A stretch of DNA of 64,000 nt from Mycobacteriales bacterium (GCA_035995165.1 DASYKU010000098.1:18928-82927); one strand, 5' to 3'. Counted from the first letter of the stretch, positions 51,394 through 61,311 are shown. A program made the numbers and translations. The notes: a model not told the origin generated them from the sequence alone.

Positions 51394-52377
51394 GTGCTCC
51401 GCCTGAGCATCGCCACCACCGACTACGACCACTTCCGGGACTTCCGGCTGGGCGACGTCCGGGCCCAGGGCATCGAGCACACCTGGTCGGTGCTGAGCCA
51501 CCACGAGGTCTTCGCCCGGTTCACCGCGCACCGCGAGTGGGACGTCGCCGAGCTGTCGATCGCGAAGTTCTCGACCCAGGTCACCCGGGAGGACCCCGAC
51601 ATCGTCGGGCTGCCGGTGATCTGCTCCCGGCTGTTCCGGTTCGGCTCGTTCTACGTCAACCGGAACAGCGGCATCCGGACGGCGGAGGACCTGCGGGGCA
51701 AGCGGATCGGCTCGCCGGAGTGGGCCCACTCCGCCGCCGTCTACATGCGAGGGTGGCTGCACAACGAGGTCGGCGTGACGCTGGACGAGGTCCGGTGGTA
51801 CCAGGCCGGCGCCAACTCCCCCGGCCGGGAGGAGAAGGTCGAGCTGTCGCTGCCGGACGGCGTGACCATCACCCGGGTCGCGGACCGGTCGCTCTCGGAC
51901 CTGCTCGCCGCCGGCGACATCGACTGCGCCATCATCGCGCGGCCGCCGACCTGCTTCCTGCAGGGGCATCCCGACGTCGTCCGGCTCTACCCCGACTTCG
52001 AGACCCGCGAGCTCGAGCAGTACCGGACCACCGGGGTGTGGCCGATCATGCACATCATCGCGATGCAGCGGCACATCCTGGACGAGAACCCGTGGGTGGC
52101 GCGCAACCTCTACAACGCGTTCCTGGAGTCGAAGAACCGCAGCGTCGAGCGGCTGCTAGACCCGGCGGTCTCCCGCTACCCACTGCCCTGGCTGCCCACG
52201 TACGGCCGGCGGATGGCCGACCAGTTCGGCGGCGACCCCTTCCCGTACGGGATCGAGCCGAACCGGGCGACGCTGACCCAGCTGCTGACGTACGCGCACC
52301 AGCAGGGCATCGCGCACCGGCTGGCGACCCCGGACGAGGTCTTCCCGGCCGGCATCATGACGAAGGTCGTCGTCTGA
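51394..52377 (+). CDS. 4,5-dihydroxyphthalate decarboxylase family protein
   Basis: This 327-residue protein has a periplasmic-binding-protein-like fold but no signal peptide. It shows the Pht5/PhtD pattern: LRLSIATTDYDHFRDF at the start, WDVAELSIAKFS, LPVICSRLFRFGSFYVNRNS, GIRTAEDLRGKRIGSPEW, YMRGWLHNEVG, and TTGVWPIMHIIAMQRHIL with FLESKNRS. Members remove CO2 from 4,5-dihydroxyphthalate, but close homologues act on unknown aromatic acids. GTG 51394 with GAGG 6 bases upstream matches the family N-terminus; ATG 51379 is an alternative. Decarboxylation of an aromatic dicarboxylate is the best guess. Confidence 0.82.
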   Translation: MLRLSIATTDYDHFRDFRLGDVRAQGIEHTWSVLSHHEVFARFTAHREWDVAELSIAKFSTQVTREDPDIVGLPVICSRLFRFGSFYVNRNSGIRTAEDLRGKRIGSPEWAHSAAVYMRGWLHNEVGVTLDEVRWYQAGANSPGREEKVELSLPDGVTITRVADRSLSDLLAAGDIDCAIIARPPTCFLQGHPDVVRLYPDFETRELEQYRTTGVWPIMHIIAMQRHILDENPWVARNLYNAFLESKNRSVERLLDPAVSRYPLPWLPTYGRRMADQFGGDPFPYGIEPNRATLTQLLTYAHQQGIAHRLATPDEVFPAGIMTKVVV

Positions 52378-52399
52378 GCCGGTCGTCCACAGTGGAGTC

Positions 52400-52828
52400 T
52401 CAGCCCAGGCTCTCGACCAGGCGGCCGAGCTCGCGCATGAGCCGCTCGGTCCGCTGCGCGCCGTACGCGGCCTCGATGCGGCGGTGGTGCTCCTCGGCCT
52501 GGTGGTCCAGCCGCAGCAGCACCTCCTGGCCGCGGTCGGCCAGGAACACCGCGACCCGGCGCCGGTCCACGTCGTCCTGCCGGCGGTAGACCAGCGCGTC
52601 GTCGATGAGCCGGTCGACCGCCTTGGTCAGCGTCGGGTGCGGCATCAGCACGGCCAGGGCGAGGTCGCCCATCGAGTGGCCGTAGCCGTCGGAGAGGGCC
52701 CGCAGGATCCGCCACTGCTCCACGGTCATGCCCTCGGCCGCCAGCGCCTCGGACAGCCCGCGGTTCACCGCCTGCTCCGCCTCGGCCAGCAGGTATGCCA
52801 CGTGCGACCGCAGCGTCGTCTCCGGCAC
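52400..52828 (-). CDS. MarR-family transcriptional regulator
   Basis: This 142-residue winged-helix regulator has VEQWRILRALSDGYGHSMGD, the recognition-helix region PHPTLTKAVDRLIDDALVYR and the wing QDDVDRRRVAVFLADRG. MarR proteins bind short palindromes as dimers and release them on binding aromatic or phenolic ligands. It is divergent from the AmiC-like gene (93 bases between) and converges with the decarboxylase-family gene. It may regulate itself and the amidase unit in response to a pathway compound. Confidence 0.92.
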   Translation of the reverse strand: MPETTLRSHVAYLLAEAEQAVNRGLSEALAAEGMTVEQWRILRALSDGYGHSMGDLALAVLMPHPTLTKAVDRLIDDALVYRRQDDVDRRRVAVFLADRGQEVLLRLDHQAEEHHRRIEAAYGAQRTERLMRELGRLVESLG

Positions 52829-52921
52829 CGTTGCCCCCTCCCCCCGACGTGTACTCAGCGTCAGGTTACGACCGTGTCACCAGGGTCGCTAATCCCCCGG
52901 TCCGGGGTGATACTCGGCCGC

Positions 52922-53971
52922 ATGGCGGGCATCGTCCGGGTTGCCCTGGTGGCACCGGTGTCCGGGACGCTCGGCCTCATCGGACCGGGCGCGGTCAACT
53001 GCGCCGCCCTCGCCGCCCGGGAGATCAACGAGGCCGGCGGGATCCTCGGCCGGACGGTCGAGCTCACCTTGGTCGACGGCGGCCGCCCGCCCGCGGAGGT
53101 CGCGGCCGAGGTGGCCGCGCTGATCCGCCGGGGCGAGGTGCGCGCGGTCGTCGGCGTGCACTCCAGCGACGTCCGGATGGCGCTGGTCACCGCGATCGGG
53201 GCCGCGGTCCCCTACGTCTACACCGCGCCGTACGAGGGCGGCGAGCGCGCGCCCGGGGTCTACCTGGCCGGCGAGACCCCGGACCGGCAGCTGCGCCCGG
53301 TGCTGCGCTGGCTGGCCGAGCGCAACCGCGGCCGGCGCTGGTTCCTGCTCGGCAACGACTACGTCTGGCCCCGGCGGGTCGGCGCCGCGGCCCGGGACTA
53401 CCTGCGCGCGGTCGACGCCCGGGTGGTGGCCGAGCGGTACGTGCCCCGCGGCCGGCTGGACCCGGAGCCGCTGCTGGACGCGATCGCGGCCAGCCGGGCC
53501 GACGCCGTGCTGGTCACGCTGATCGGGCACGACCTGGTCGACTTCAACCGGGCCTTCGCCGCGAGCGCGCTGGCCCAGCGGGTGCTGCGGCTGTGCCCGG
53601 CACTGGAGGAGAACGGCCTGCTCGGCGTCGGCGGCGACGCCACCGGCGAGCTGTACGCGACGATGGGCTACTTCGCCTCGGTCGCCACCGACGCCGGGCT
53701 CGGCTTCGTCGGCCGCTACACCGCCGGCTTCGGCCCGCTGGCGCCGGTGCCGGGCGGGCACGGCGAGAGCTGCTACGAGGGCATGTGGCTGCTGGCCGCG
53801 CTGGCCTCGCGGGCCGGCTGCCTGGCCACCCGGGCGCTGGACGCGGTCTGCGACGGGACGGTCATCGACCGCGGCCGCGGCCCGGCCGTCATGCGGGGCC
53901 GGCATCTGCAGGCCCCGGTCTACCTGGCCCGGGCCGAGGCCCTCGACCTCGACGTCGTCGCCGGGTTCTAA
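52922..53971 (+). CDS. AmiC-like ligand-binding protein (Peripla_BP_6), cytosolic
   Basis: This 349-residue protein starts VRVALVAPVSGTLGLIGPGA and continues with AREINEAGGILGRTVELTLV, VVGVHSSDVRMALV, WFLLGNDYVWPRR and HGESCYEGMWLLAALA. This is the branched-chain amino acid/amide-binding family that includes AmiC and urea-binding proteins. It has neither a signal peptide nor a lipobox, so it should stay in the cytosol like AmiC, the amide sensor of the Pseudomonas amidase operon. An acetamidase/formamidase gene follows 72 bases downstream. No AmiR-like antiterminator is present. Confidence 0.85.
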   Translation: MAGIVRVALVAPVSGTLGLIGPGAVNCAALAAREINEAGGILGRTVELTLVDGGRPPAEVAAEVAALIRRGEVRAVVGVHSSDVRMALVTAIGAAVPYVYTAPYEGGERAPGVYLAGETPDRQLRPVLRWLAERNRGRRWFLLGNDYVWPRRVGAAARDYLRAVDARVVAERYVPRGRLDPEPLLDAIAASRADAVLVTLIGHDLVDFNRAFAASALAQRVLRLCPALEENGLLGVGGDATGELYATMGYFASVATDAGLGFVGRYTAGFGPLAPVPGGHGESCYEGMWLLAALASRAGCLATRALDAVCDGTVIDRGRGPAVMRGRHLQAPVYLARAEALDLDVVAGF

Positions 53972-54005
53972 TCTTTCCAGAGTCAACCTTTTCTGATTCA
54001 AAGAT
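53971..54005. promoter_or_regulatory. inverted repeat upstream of the acetamidase gene
   Basis: ATCTTT (53971-53976) and AAAGAT (54000-54005) form spaced complementary arms, and a nested TGAT-N6-ATCA lies at its right end. This is the AT-richest stretch nearby and may hold the promoter and a regulator site, possibly for the MarR protein. Confidence 0.4.
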
Positions 54006-54043
54006 CAGGTCTACGCTGCCGGGTGAGGCACCCGGGAGGGCAC

Positions 54044-55057
54044 ATGACGCAGGTGCACCGCTTCGACCCCACGCCCGGACAGCTCTCGTACACCTTCGGG
54101 GGCCGGGAGCCGGTGCTGCGGGTCGAGCCGGGCGACGTCCTCGTACTGTCCACTGAGGACTGTTTCGGCGGGAAGGTGCAGGGGCCGGACGACCTGCCGT
54201 CCGCGGTCTGCGAGCTGCCGTACCTGAACCCGGTCACCGGACCGTTCTTCGTCGCGGGCGCCGAGCCCGGCGACACCCTGGCGCTGCACTTCGCCGAGAT
54301 CGCCCCGGCCCGGGACTGGGCCGTCTCCTCGACGTTCCCGCACTTCGGCGCGCTCACCTCCACCCACAGCACGGCGACGCTGCAGCCGCCGCTGGAGGAG
54401 CGGGTCTGGCGCTACGACGTCGACGCGGCGGCCGGGGTGGTCCGCTACCACGCCCGCCGCTCGGACCGTACGGTCGAGCTGCCGCTGGACCCGATGCACG
54501 GCACGGTCGGCGTCGCGCCGGCCGCCGCCGAGACGCGGGTGACGCTGGTGCCGGACGTGCACGGCGGCAACATGGACACCCCCGAGCTGCGCTCCGGCGT
54601 GACCGTCTACTTCGGAGTGAACGTACCGGGCGCGCTGTTCGCGATCGGCGACGGGCACGCCCGGCAGGGCCACGGCGAGGTCACCGGCGTCGCGGTCGAG
54701 GCGGCCATGCACACCACCGTCGTGGTCGAGCTGGTCAAGGCGGCGGCGACCCCGTGGCCGCGGCTGGAGTCCGACGACCTGCTCATGTCGACCGGCTCGG
54801 TCCGGCCGCTGGAGGACGCGTTCCGGGTCAGCCAGCACGACCTCGTCACCTGGTCGGCCGGCCTGACCGGACTGGACGAGCTCGACGCGTACCAGCTGAT
54901 CGGGCAGGCCGGGGAGGCCGCGGTCGGCAACGTCTGCGATCCCAACTACACGATGGTCGCGAAGGTCGCCAAGGCGTACCTCGGTGCGGTGGTCCCGTAC
55001 GAGGGCGTGCACGGCCGGCTGCGAACCATCGCCGCGGAGTATCTGGCCCACCGGTAG
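54044..55057 (+). CDS. acetamidase/formamidase family protein
   Basis: This 337-residue FmdA/AmdA-type amidohydrolase has GDVLVLSTEDCFGGKVQG near the start, TGPFFVAGAEPGDTLALHFA, the metal-site DVHGGNMDTPELRSG and GVNVPGALFAIGDGHARQGH with the conserved Asp/His. It then has GVAVEAAMHTTV. Members hydrolyse short amides to ammonia and the acid. ATG 54044 follows GGGAGGG; GTG 54023 is an upstream alternative. The ABC peptide-type importer begins 12 bases later, so amide uptake and hydrolysis look co-expressed. Confidence 0.93.
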   Translation: MTQVHRFDPTPGQLSYTFGGREPVLRVEPGDVLVLSTEDCFGGKVQGPDDLPSAVCELPYLNPVTGPFFVAGAEPGDTLALHFAEIAPARDWAVSSTFPHFGALTSTHSTATLQPPLEERVWRYDVDAAAGVVRYHARRSDRTVELPLDPMHGTVGVAPAAAETRVTLVPDVHGGNMDTPELRSGVTVYFGVNVPGALFAIGDGHARQGHGEVTGVAVEAAMHTTVVVELVKAAATPWPRLESDDLLMSTGSVRPLEDAFRVSQHDLVTWSAGLTGLDELDAYQLIGQAGEAAVGNVCDPNYTMVAKVAKAYLGAVVPYEGVHGRLRTIAAEYLAHR

Positions 55058-55068
55058 GGAGTACGCGC

Positions 55069-56703
55069 ATGCGACCCTCAATCCCCCGTCCCGCGCTGCG
55101 GCGGCCCGCCGTCGCGGTCGCCGTACTCAGCCTGGCGCTGGCCGCCTGCAGCTCGATCGACACCCCGGCGGGCCAGTCGGCCGCCACCACCGCCGGCAAC
55201 CAGACCGCCAAGAACGGCGGCACGCTGGTGGTCGCGCTCTCCGACGAGCCGGACGCGCTGGACCCGACCACCGCCCGCACCCTGGTCGGCCGGGCGGTGT
55301 TCACCTCGATCTGCGAGAAGCTCTACGACATCAACGCCAAGCTGGACATCATCCCGCAGCTGGCCGCGTCCATGCCGGAGACCTCGGCCGACGGGAAGAC
55401 CGTCACGATCAAGCTCAAGACCGGGGTGAAGTTCGCCGACGGCACGGCGATGGACGGGGCCGCGGTGAAGACCAGCCTGGACCGCGACCTGACGCTGGCG
55501 ACCTCGGCCCGCAAGAGCGACCTGGCCAGCGTGCAGGAGGTCACGGTCACCGATCCCGGCACGGTGGTGCTGCACCTCAAGTCGCCGTTCGCGCCGCTGG
55601 TCGCGCAGCTGGCCGACCGGGCCGGGATGGTCATGTCGCCGGCCGCGCTGAAGTCGGAGGGCGAGGACTTCGGGGCCAAGCCGGTCTGCGTCGGGCCGTT
55701 CAAGTTCCAGAGCCGGGTCGCGCAGGACCACATCGACGTGGTCAAGGACCCGAACTACTACGACGCCGCGAACGTCAAGCTGGACAAGGTCTCGTACAAG
55801 ATCATCGCGGACTCGACGACCCGGTTCAACAATCTGCGCTCCGGCGACGTCCAGGTGCTGGACGCGGTGGCGCCGACCGACGTGGACTCGCTGCAGGCCG
55901 ACTCCACCCTCTCCCTGCTCACCTCCGACTCGCTCGGCTACCAGGGCATCACGGTCAACATCGGCAACGTCAACGGCGTCGGCAAGCCGGCCGCGACGCT
56001 GCCGGCCAAGCTGGCCAGCACGATGGCCACCGACCCGCGGGTCCGGCAGGCCTTCGAGCTCAGCCTGGACCGGGACGCGATCAACAAGGTCGTGTTCCAG
56101 GGCAAGTTCGCCCCGGCCTGCGGGCCGATCAGCCCGGACAGCCCGTTCAGCTCGGACGCGGCGCAGGTCTGCACGAAGCACGACCCGGCCGCGGCCAAGG
56201 CGCTGCTGCAGCAGGCCGGCGTGCAGACCCCGCTGCGGATCAGCATGATCGTGGCCAACACCCCGGACGCGACCCGGCTCGGCCAGGCGATCCAGGCCCA
56301 GGTCAAGGACGGCGGCTTCGACCTCCGGCTGGTGCCGACGGAGTTCGCGTCCTCGCTCGACCAGACCGACGCCGGCGACTATCAGATGTTCCAGATCGGC
56401 TGGTCCGGCCGGGTCGACCCGGACGGCAACATCTCCAACTTCGTGTCCAGCGAGGGCAGCCAGAACAACAACGGCTACTCCAACTCCACTGTGGACACGC
56501 TGATCGGCCAGAGCCAGGCGAAGTCCGATCCTGCCGAGCGGGCCCAGCTGTTCGGCCAGGTCGTGACCCAGCTGCACAAGGACCTGCCGATCATCTACCT
56601 CTACCGGCTGAAGAACTTCACCGGCGTGTCCAAGACCGTGGTCGGCGTGCAGATGTACGGCGACGGCCTGATGCGGTTCGCGCACGCCGGTTTCGCCGGC
56701 TGA
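55069..56703 (+). CDS. ABC transporter substrate-binding lipoprotein, family 5 (DppA/OppA-like)
   Basis: This 544-residue lipoprotein has signal peptide and lipobox LALAAC with Cys27. Then come NGGTLVVALSDEPDALDPTT, the family 5 signature region around ICEKLYDINAKLDIIPQLA, and the C-terminal YQMFQIGWSGRVDPDGNISN. Family 5 proteins bind peptides, nickel complexes, opines or glycosides; genomic context suggests an amide or aromatic conjugate. It is the first gene of a five-gene importer. A hairpin after the stop should raise its expression over the permeases. Codons 473-476 carry the rare ACT within a GTCCAC-type palindrome. Confidence 0.93.
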   Translation: MRPSIPRPALRRPAVAVAVLSLALAACSSIDTPAGQSAATTAGNQTAKNGGTLVVALSDEPDALDPTTARTLVGRAVFTSICEKLYDINAKLDIIPQLAASMPETSADGKTVTIKLKTGVKFADGTAMDGAAVKTSLDRDLTLATSARKSDLASVQEVTVTDPGTVVLHLKSPFAPLVAQLADRAGMVMSPAALKSEGEDFGAKPVCVGPFKFQSRVAQDHIDVVKDPNYYDAANVKLDKVSYKIIADSTTRFNNLRSGDVQVLDAVAPTDVDSLQADSTLSLLTSDSLGYQGITVNIGNVNGVGKPAATLPAKLASTMATDPRVRQAFELSLDRDAINKVVFQGKFAPACGPISPDSPFSSDAAQVCTKHDPAAAKALLQQAGVQTPLRISMIVANTPDATRLGQAIQAQVKDGGFDLRLVPTEFASSLDQTDAGDYQMFQIGWSGRVDPDGNISNFVSSEGSQNNNGYSNSTVDTLIGQSQAKSDPAERAQLFGQVVTQLHKDLPIIYLYRLKNFTGVSKTVVGVQMYGDGLMRFAHAGFAG

Positions 56704-56733
56704 GCCCCACAGCCGCCTGAGCACAGCACCAGC

Positions 56734-56759
56734 GCCGGTGGGCACGGGGGCCCGCCGGC
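56734..56759 (+). terminator. attenuating stem-loop after the Dpp-type binding-protein gene
   Basis: Arms GCCGGTGGGC (56734-56743) and GCCCGCCGGC (56750-56759) pair over 10 bases with one G-U wobble. The position between binding protein and permease mirrors the 42921-42953 hairpin of the other importer. Confidence 0.5.
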
Positions 56760-56772
56760 CGGGAGGAGCGCG

Positions 56773-57729
56773 ATGGGCCGGTACCTGATCCCGCGGCTGG
56801 TCGAGTCGGTGGTCACGTTCGTGCTCGTGACGATCGTCGTGTTCATCGGCGTCCGGGCGCTGCCCGGCGACCCGGCCCGGGCGCTGGCGGGCGAGGAGAG
56901 CGACCCCCAGCAGCTGGCCGCGATCCGGCACTCCTTCGGCCTGGACCAGCCGGTGCCCCTGCAGTACCTGCACTACGTCGGCAACGCGCTGCACGGTGAC
57001 CTCGGCCGGTCGTCCCGGACCGGGCTGCCGGTGGCCAGCAGCATCGGGCACGCGCTGCCGGTCACCCTCCAGCTGTCGGTCTTCGCGATCGCGATCGCCA
57101 CGCTGATCGGGGTCGGCGCGGGCGTGGTCGCGGCGGTCCGGCGGCGCGGACCGGCCGAGTGGGCCGCGAACAGCGTCGCGCTGCTGGGCCTGTCCGTGCC
57201 GAGCTTCTGGCTCGGGCTGATGGGCGTGCTGGTCTTCGCCATCGCGTACCCGATCCTGCCGGCGTCCGGGTTCGTCTCGGTCTTCGCGAATCCGGTGGAG
57301 AGCTTCCGGCACCTGCTGATGCCGGCGATCGTGCTCGGCTCGGGGCTGGCCGCGGTCGTCATGCGGCAGACCCGCTCGGCCATGATCGAGGCGCTCGGCA
57401 CCGACTACGTCCGCACGGCCAAGGCCAAAGGGCTGGGAGGGGTCCAGGTCGTGGTCGGGCACGCGCTGCGCAACAGCCTGATCGTGGTCACCACGATCGT
57501 CGGCCTCCAGCTCGGCGGGCTGATCTCCGGAGCCGTGATCACCGAGCAGATCTTCGTGCTGCCCGGCTTCGGCAAGCTCATCATCGACGCGGTGTTCACC
57601 CGGGACTACCCGATGATCCAGGGCGTCGTGCTGGTGACGGCGACCGCGTACATCGGCATCAACCTGCTGGTCGACCTGCTCTACAGCGTCATCGACCCGC
57701 GGGTGCGGGTGGGCGGGGCCGTGCTGTGA
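56773..57729 (+). CDS. ABC transporter permease (DppB-like)
   Basis: This 318-residue inner-membrane protein has six helices. It begins GRYLIPRLVESVVTFVLVTI, carries the N-terminal DppB motif RALPGDPARALAGEE, and has the EAA loop EALGTDYVRTAKAKGLGGVQ, which docks to an ATPase subunit. It pairs with the DppC-like protein to form the channel. GGGAGGAG lies upstream of ATG 56773. Its TGA stop is the first three bases of an 80-base interspersed repeat. Confidence 0.95.
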   Translation: MGRYLIPRLVESVVTFVLVTIVVFIGVRALPGDPARALAGEESDPQQLAAIRHSFGLDQPVPLQYLHYVGNALHGDLGRSSRTGLPVASSIGHALPVTLQLSVFAIAIATLIGVGAGVVAAVRRRGPAEWAANSVALLGLSVPSFWLGLMGVLVFAIAYPILPASGFVSVFANPVESFRHLLMPAIVLGSGLAAVVMRQTRSAMIEALGTDYVRTAKAKGLGGVQVVVGHALRNSLIVVTTIVGLQLGGLISGAVITEQIFVLPGFGKLIIDAVFTRDYPMIQGVVLVTATAYIGINLLVDLLYSVIDPRVRVGGAVL

Positions 57730-57806
57730 GCGGGCGCGAGGGCTCGCAGCGCGAGCGGGGAGCGACGAGGGCCGGTCGACCGGCGCCTGCCGACCTGTCC
57801 GAGGAG
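57727..57806 (+). repeat. interspersed repeat, copy 2, from the dppB-like stop codon to the dppC-like Shine-Dalgarno
   Basis: It begins with the TGA stop of the upstream permease gene, contains GCGAGCGGGGAGCGACGAGG and the palindrome GCCGGTCGACCGGC, and ends CTGTCCGAGGAG 8 bases before the GTG of the next gene. It is nearly identical to copy 1 (20471-20556, minus strand), again joining two cistrons of one operon in the direction of transcription. Confidence 0.85.
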
Positions 57807-57814
57807 CGGGCACG

Positions 57815-58701
57815 GTGACCACCCTCGAGCTGACCACTGTGGACAGTGGTGCCGGCGAGCCGGTCGCGCTCGGCCGCCGCCGGGTGCTGCGCCGGCTGCT
57901 GCACAACCCGCTGGCGCTGACCGGTCTGGTCGTGGTCGTGCTGGCGGTGCTGGCCGCGCTGCTGGCCAACCTGATCGCGCCGTTCGCGCCCGACCACACC
58001 GACTTCGGCGCGGCCCTGCAGCCGCCGTCGGGAGCGCACTGGTTCGGCACCGACGAGCTCGGCCGGGACCAGTTCTCCCGGGTCCTGTTCGGGCTGCGCG
58101 TCTCGCTGCTGGTGGCCGTGCTCGCCATCGCGATCTCGCTGCTGGTCGGCGTCCCGCTGGGGCTGGCCGCGGGCTTCTACCGGCTCGTCGACCGGGTCGT
58201 GTCCCGGTTCGCCGACACCCTGCTGGCGTTCCCGTTCCTGGTCTTCGCGGTCGGGCTGGCCGCGATCCTCGGGCCGTCGCTGTTCACCGCGACCACCGCG
58301 ATCGGCGTCGCCGGGATCCCCGCGATCATCCGGGTGATGCGCGGCGAGACGCTGCGGCTGCGCGGGCTGGACTTCGTCTCCGGCGCGGTCGCGGACGGCG
58401 CGAGCGACCTGGTCCTGCTGCGCCGGCACATCCTGCCCAACGCGGTGAGCACGCTGATCGTGCAGGCGACCGTGGCCGCGCCGGCCGCGATCATCGGCGA
58501 GGCCGTGCTCTCGTTCCTCGGGCTGGGCATCCGGCCGCCGGCGCCCTCGCTCGGCGTGATGTTGTCCGCGGCCCAGCCGCTGTTCCGGGAGGGGCCCTGG
58601 CTGGCGGTCATCCCGGGCGTCTGCATCCTGGTCGTCACGCTCTCGCTCAACCTGCTCGGCGACGGCCTGCGCGACGCCCTCGACCCGCGGGAGAACGTCC
58701 G

Positions 58702-58705
<4 letters not shown>
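57815..58705 (+). CDS. ABC transporter permease (DppC-like)
   Basis: This 296-residue permease begins with a short cytosolic tail and the OppC-type motif RRLLHNPLALTGLVVVVLAV, then HWFGTDELGRDQFSRVLFGL, and has the EAA loop GLDFVSGAVADGASDLVLLR. GTG 57815 lies 8 bases after the interspersed repeat that supplies its ribosome-binding site. Codons 6-11 carry a perfect ACCACTGT-GG-ACAGTGGT inverted repeat. The stop overlaps the next GTG by 4 bases. Confidence 0.95.
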
Positions 58706-59729
<1,024 letters not shown>

Positions 59730-59733
<4 letters not shown>

Positions 59734-60707
59734 CCGCCGCGCTGGACGTGGTCGGCCTGGTCAAGCACTTCGGCCCGATCCGGGCCGTGGACGGGGTGAG
59801 CCTCAGCGTCGGGACCGGCGAGGTCCTCGGCCTGGTCGGCGAGTCCGGCAGCGGCAAGAGCACGCTCGGCCGCTGCGTGACCCGGCTGGTGCCGCTCACC
59901 GACGGCACCGTGACCATCGACGGCACCGACATCTCCCGGCTCGGCCGACGCCGGCTGCGCCCGCTGCGGCGCGGCTTCAACATCGTCTTCCAGGACCCGG
60001 CCTCGTCGCTGAACCCGCGGATGGCAGTGGCCGACATCATCGGCGAGCCGCTGCGGCTGCACCGGATCGGCTCCCGGGCCGAGCGGGCGGACCGGGTGAA
60101 CACGCTGCTGGACCAGGTCGGGCTGCGGGCCGAGGTCGGCCGCCGCTACCCGCACGAGCTCTCCGGCGGCCAGCGGCAGCGGGTCAGCCTGGCCCGGGCG
60201 CTGTCGGCGGGGCCGTCGCTGCTGGTGGCCGACGAGCCGACCTCGGCCCTGGACGTGTCCGTCCAGGCGGCGGTGCTCAACCTGATCGGGCGGCTGCAGG
60301 CCGAGCTGGGCTTCGCCTGCCTGTTCATCACCCACGACCTGGCCGCGGTGGAGTTCCTGGCCCAGCGGGTCGCGGTGATGTACCTCGGCCAGTTGGTCGA
60401 GGTGGCCGACCGGGCCTCGCTGTTCAGCGCGCCGCGGCACCCGTACACGCAGGCGCTGCTGTCGGCGGCGCCGGTGCCGGACCCGGTCCGGCAGCGGTCC
60501 CGGCGGCGGATCGTGCTGTCCGGGGAGGTGCCGAGCCCGGTGGCGCCGCCCTCGGGCTGCCGGTTCCACCCGCGGTGTCCGGTCGCGAAGGAGATCTGCG
60601 CGACGGAGGTACCGGCGTTGCGACCGGTCGGGCGCAACGGCGAGCTGGTCGCCTGTCACCTCGTGGACGACGACGGTGCCGGGCCTCGACTGGCCGGCAC
60701 CGTCTGA
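59730..60707 (+). CDS. ABC transporter ATP-binding protein (DppF-like)
   Basis: This 325-residue ATPase has Walker A LVGESGSGKSTLGRCVTRLV, Q-loop FNIVFQDPASSLNPRM, signature LSGGQRQRVSLARALSAGPS and Walker B LLVADEPTSALDVSVQAA. The C-terminal Cys-rich extension (CRFHPRCPVAKEICAT) is family-typical. It completes the five-gene importer. It ends 3 bases from the convergent cupin gene, leaving no room for a separate terminator. Confidence 0.95.
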
Positions 60708-60710
60708 CGC

Positions 60711-61286
60711 TCAGTGGTGCTGCCCGTGCAGGGTGCCCTTCTCGATTGCGTCCTGGAGCAGCTTGGCGCCGTCCTCCGGTGTCAGCTGGACCGCGTGCCG
60801 CTCGATGTTGTGCAGCCGCATCGTCCGCAGCAGCCCGGTGTCCTGGATGGCCAGGTAGCGCGAGGTGTCGTCCTGGTCCAGGTTGAAGTGCTGGTGCCAG
60901 GCCCAGCGCGGGGGCGCGAACAGGGTGCCCTCCGACCACTCGACCACCTCGACCGGGTCCTCGTCGTAGTTGACCAGCGAGTAGCCGTGGCCCTTGACGA
61001 CGTAGAGGTACGCCTCGGTGGTGTGCCGGTGCCGGACGGACTGGCGGCCGGGCATCAGCTCGGAGATGTGCGCCCCGAGGACCTCGTAGTCGGCGAGGTC
61101 GAAGTAGTGGCCGCGGTTGTTCCGCCAGGGGCGGGCCGGCAGCTCCATCTTGCGCAGGTCGTCGGCGACCACGAGACCGGTGTTCGGCGGATGGGCCTTG
61201 GTGAACTTGTCCCGCTCCGCGATCTCCGAGGAGTTCAGGTTCTTCTTCTCCGACGCCAGCACGCCGCGCTGATAGTCGTCCCGCAT
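60711..61286 (-). CDS. single-domain cupin protein
   Basis: This 191-residue cupin has the metal site RHRHTTEAYLYVVKGHGYSL (His, His, Glu) with the last His in WAWHQHFNLD. Its N-terminal ~60 residues (TGLVVADDLRKMELPARPW) are extra. It shares the local GHGY/GRGY cupin pattern with the bicupin at 50250-51275. It may be a dioxygenase, isomerase or sugar/acid-binding protein of the pathway. AGGAGGG lies upstream of ATG 61286, and operator B lies 14 bases upstream of the start. Confidence 0.83.
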   Translation of the reverse strand: MRDDYQRGVLASEKKNLNSSEIAERDKFTKAHPPNTGLVVADDLRKMELPARPWRNNRGHYFDLADYEVLGAHISELMPGRQSVRHRHTTEAYLYVVKGHGYSLVNYDEDPVEVVEWSEGTLFAPPRWAWHQHFNLDQDDTSRYLAIQDTGLLRTMRLHNIERHAVQLTPEDGAKLLQDAIEKGTLHGQHH

Positions 61287-61300
61287 CTGCCCTCCTCAGT

Positions 61301-61311
61301 TGGTCTTACCA
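61301..61311. promoter_or_regulatory. candidate FadR/GntR operator B
   Basis: TGGTCTTACCA is a perfect TGGT-N3-ACCA palindrome, the textbook core of FadR/PdhR/LldR-type operators. It lies between the class II aldolase stop and the cupin start. Confidence 0.65.

Noticed and set aside
51394..52377. Reading this gene as an NMT1/THI5-type ABC substrate-binding protein
   Set aside because: No signal peptide or lipobox, no linked permease, and the motif order fits the 4,5-dihydroxyphthalate decarboxylase family.
54006..54015. A sixth FadR-type operator before the acetamidase gene
   Set aside because: CAGGTCTACG carries only one half-site; the second arm does not match, so it was not counted.
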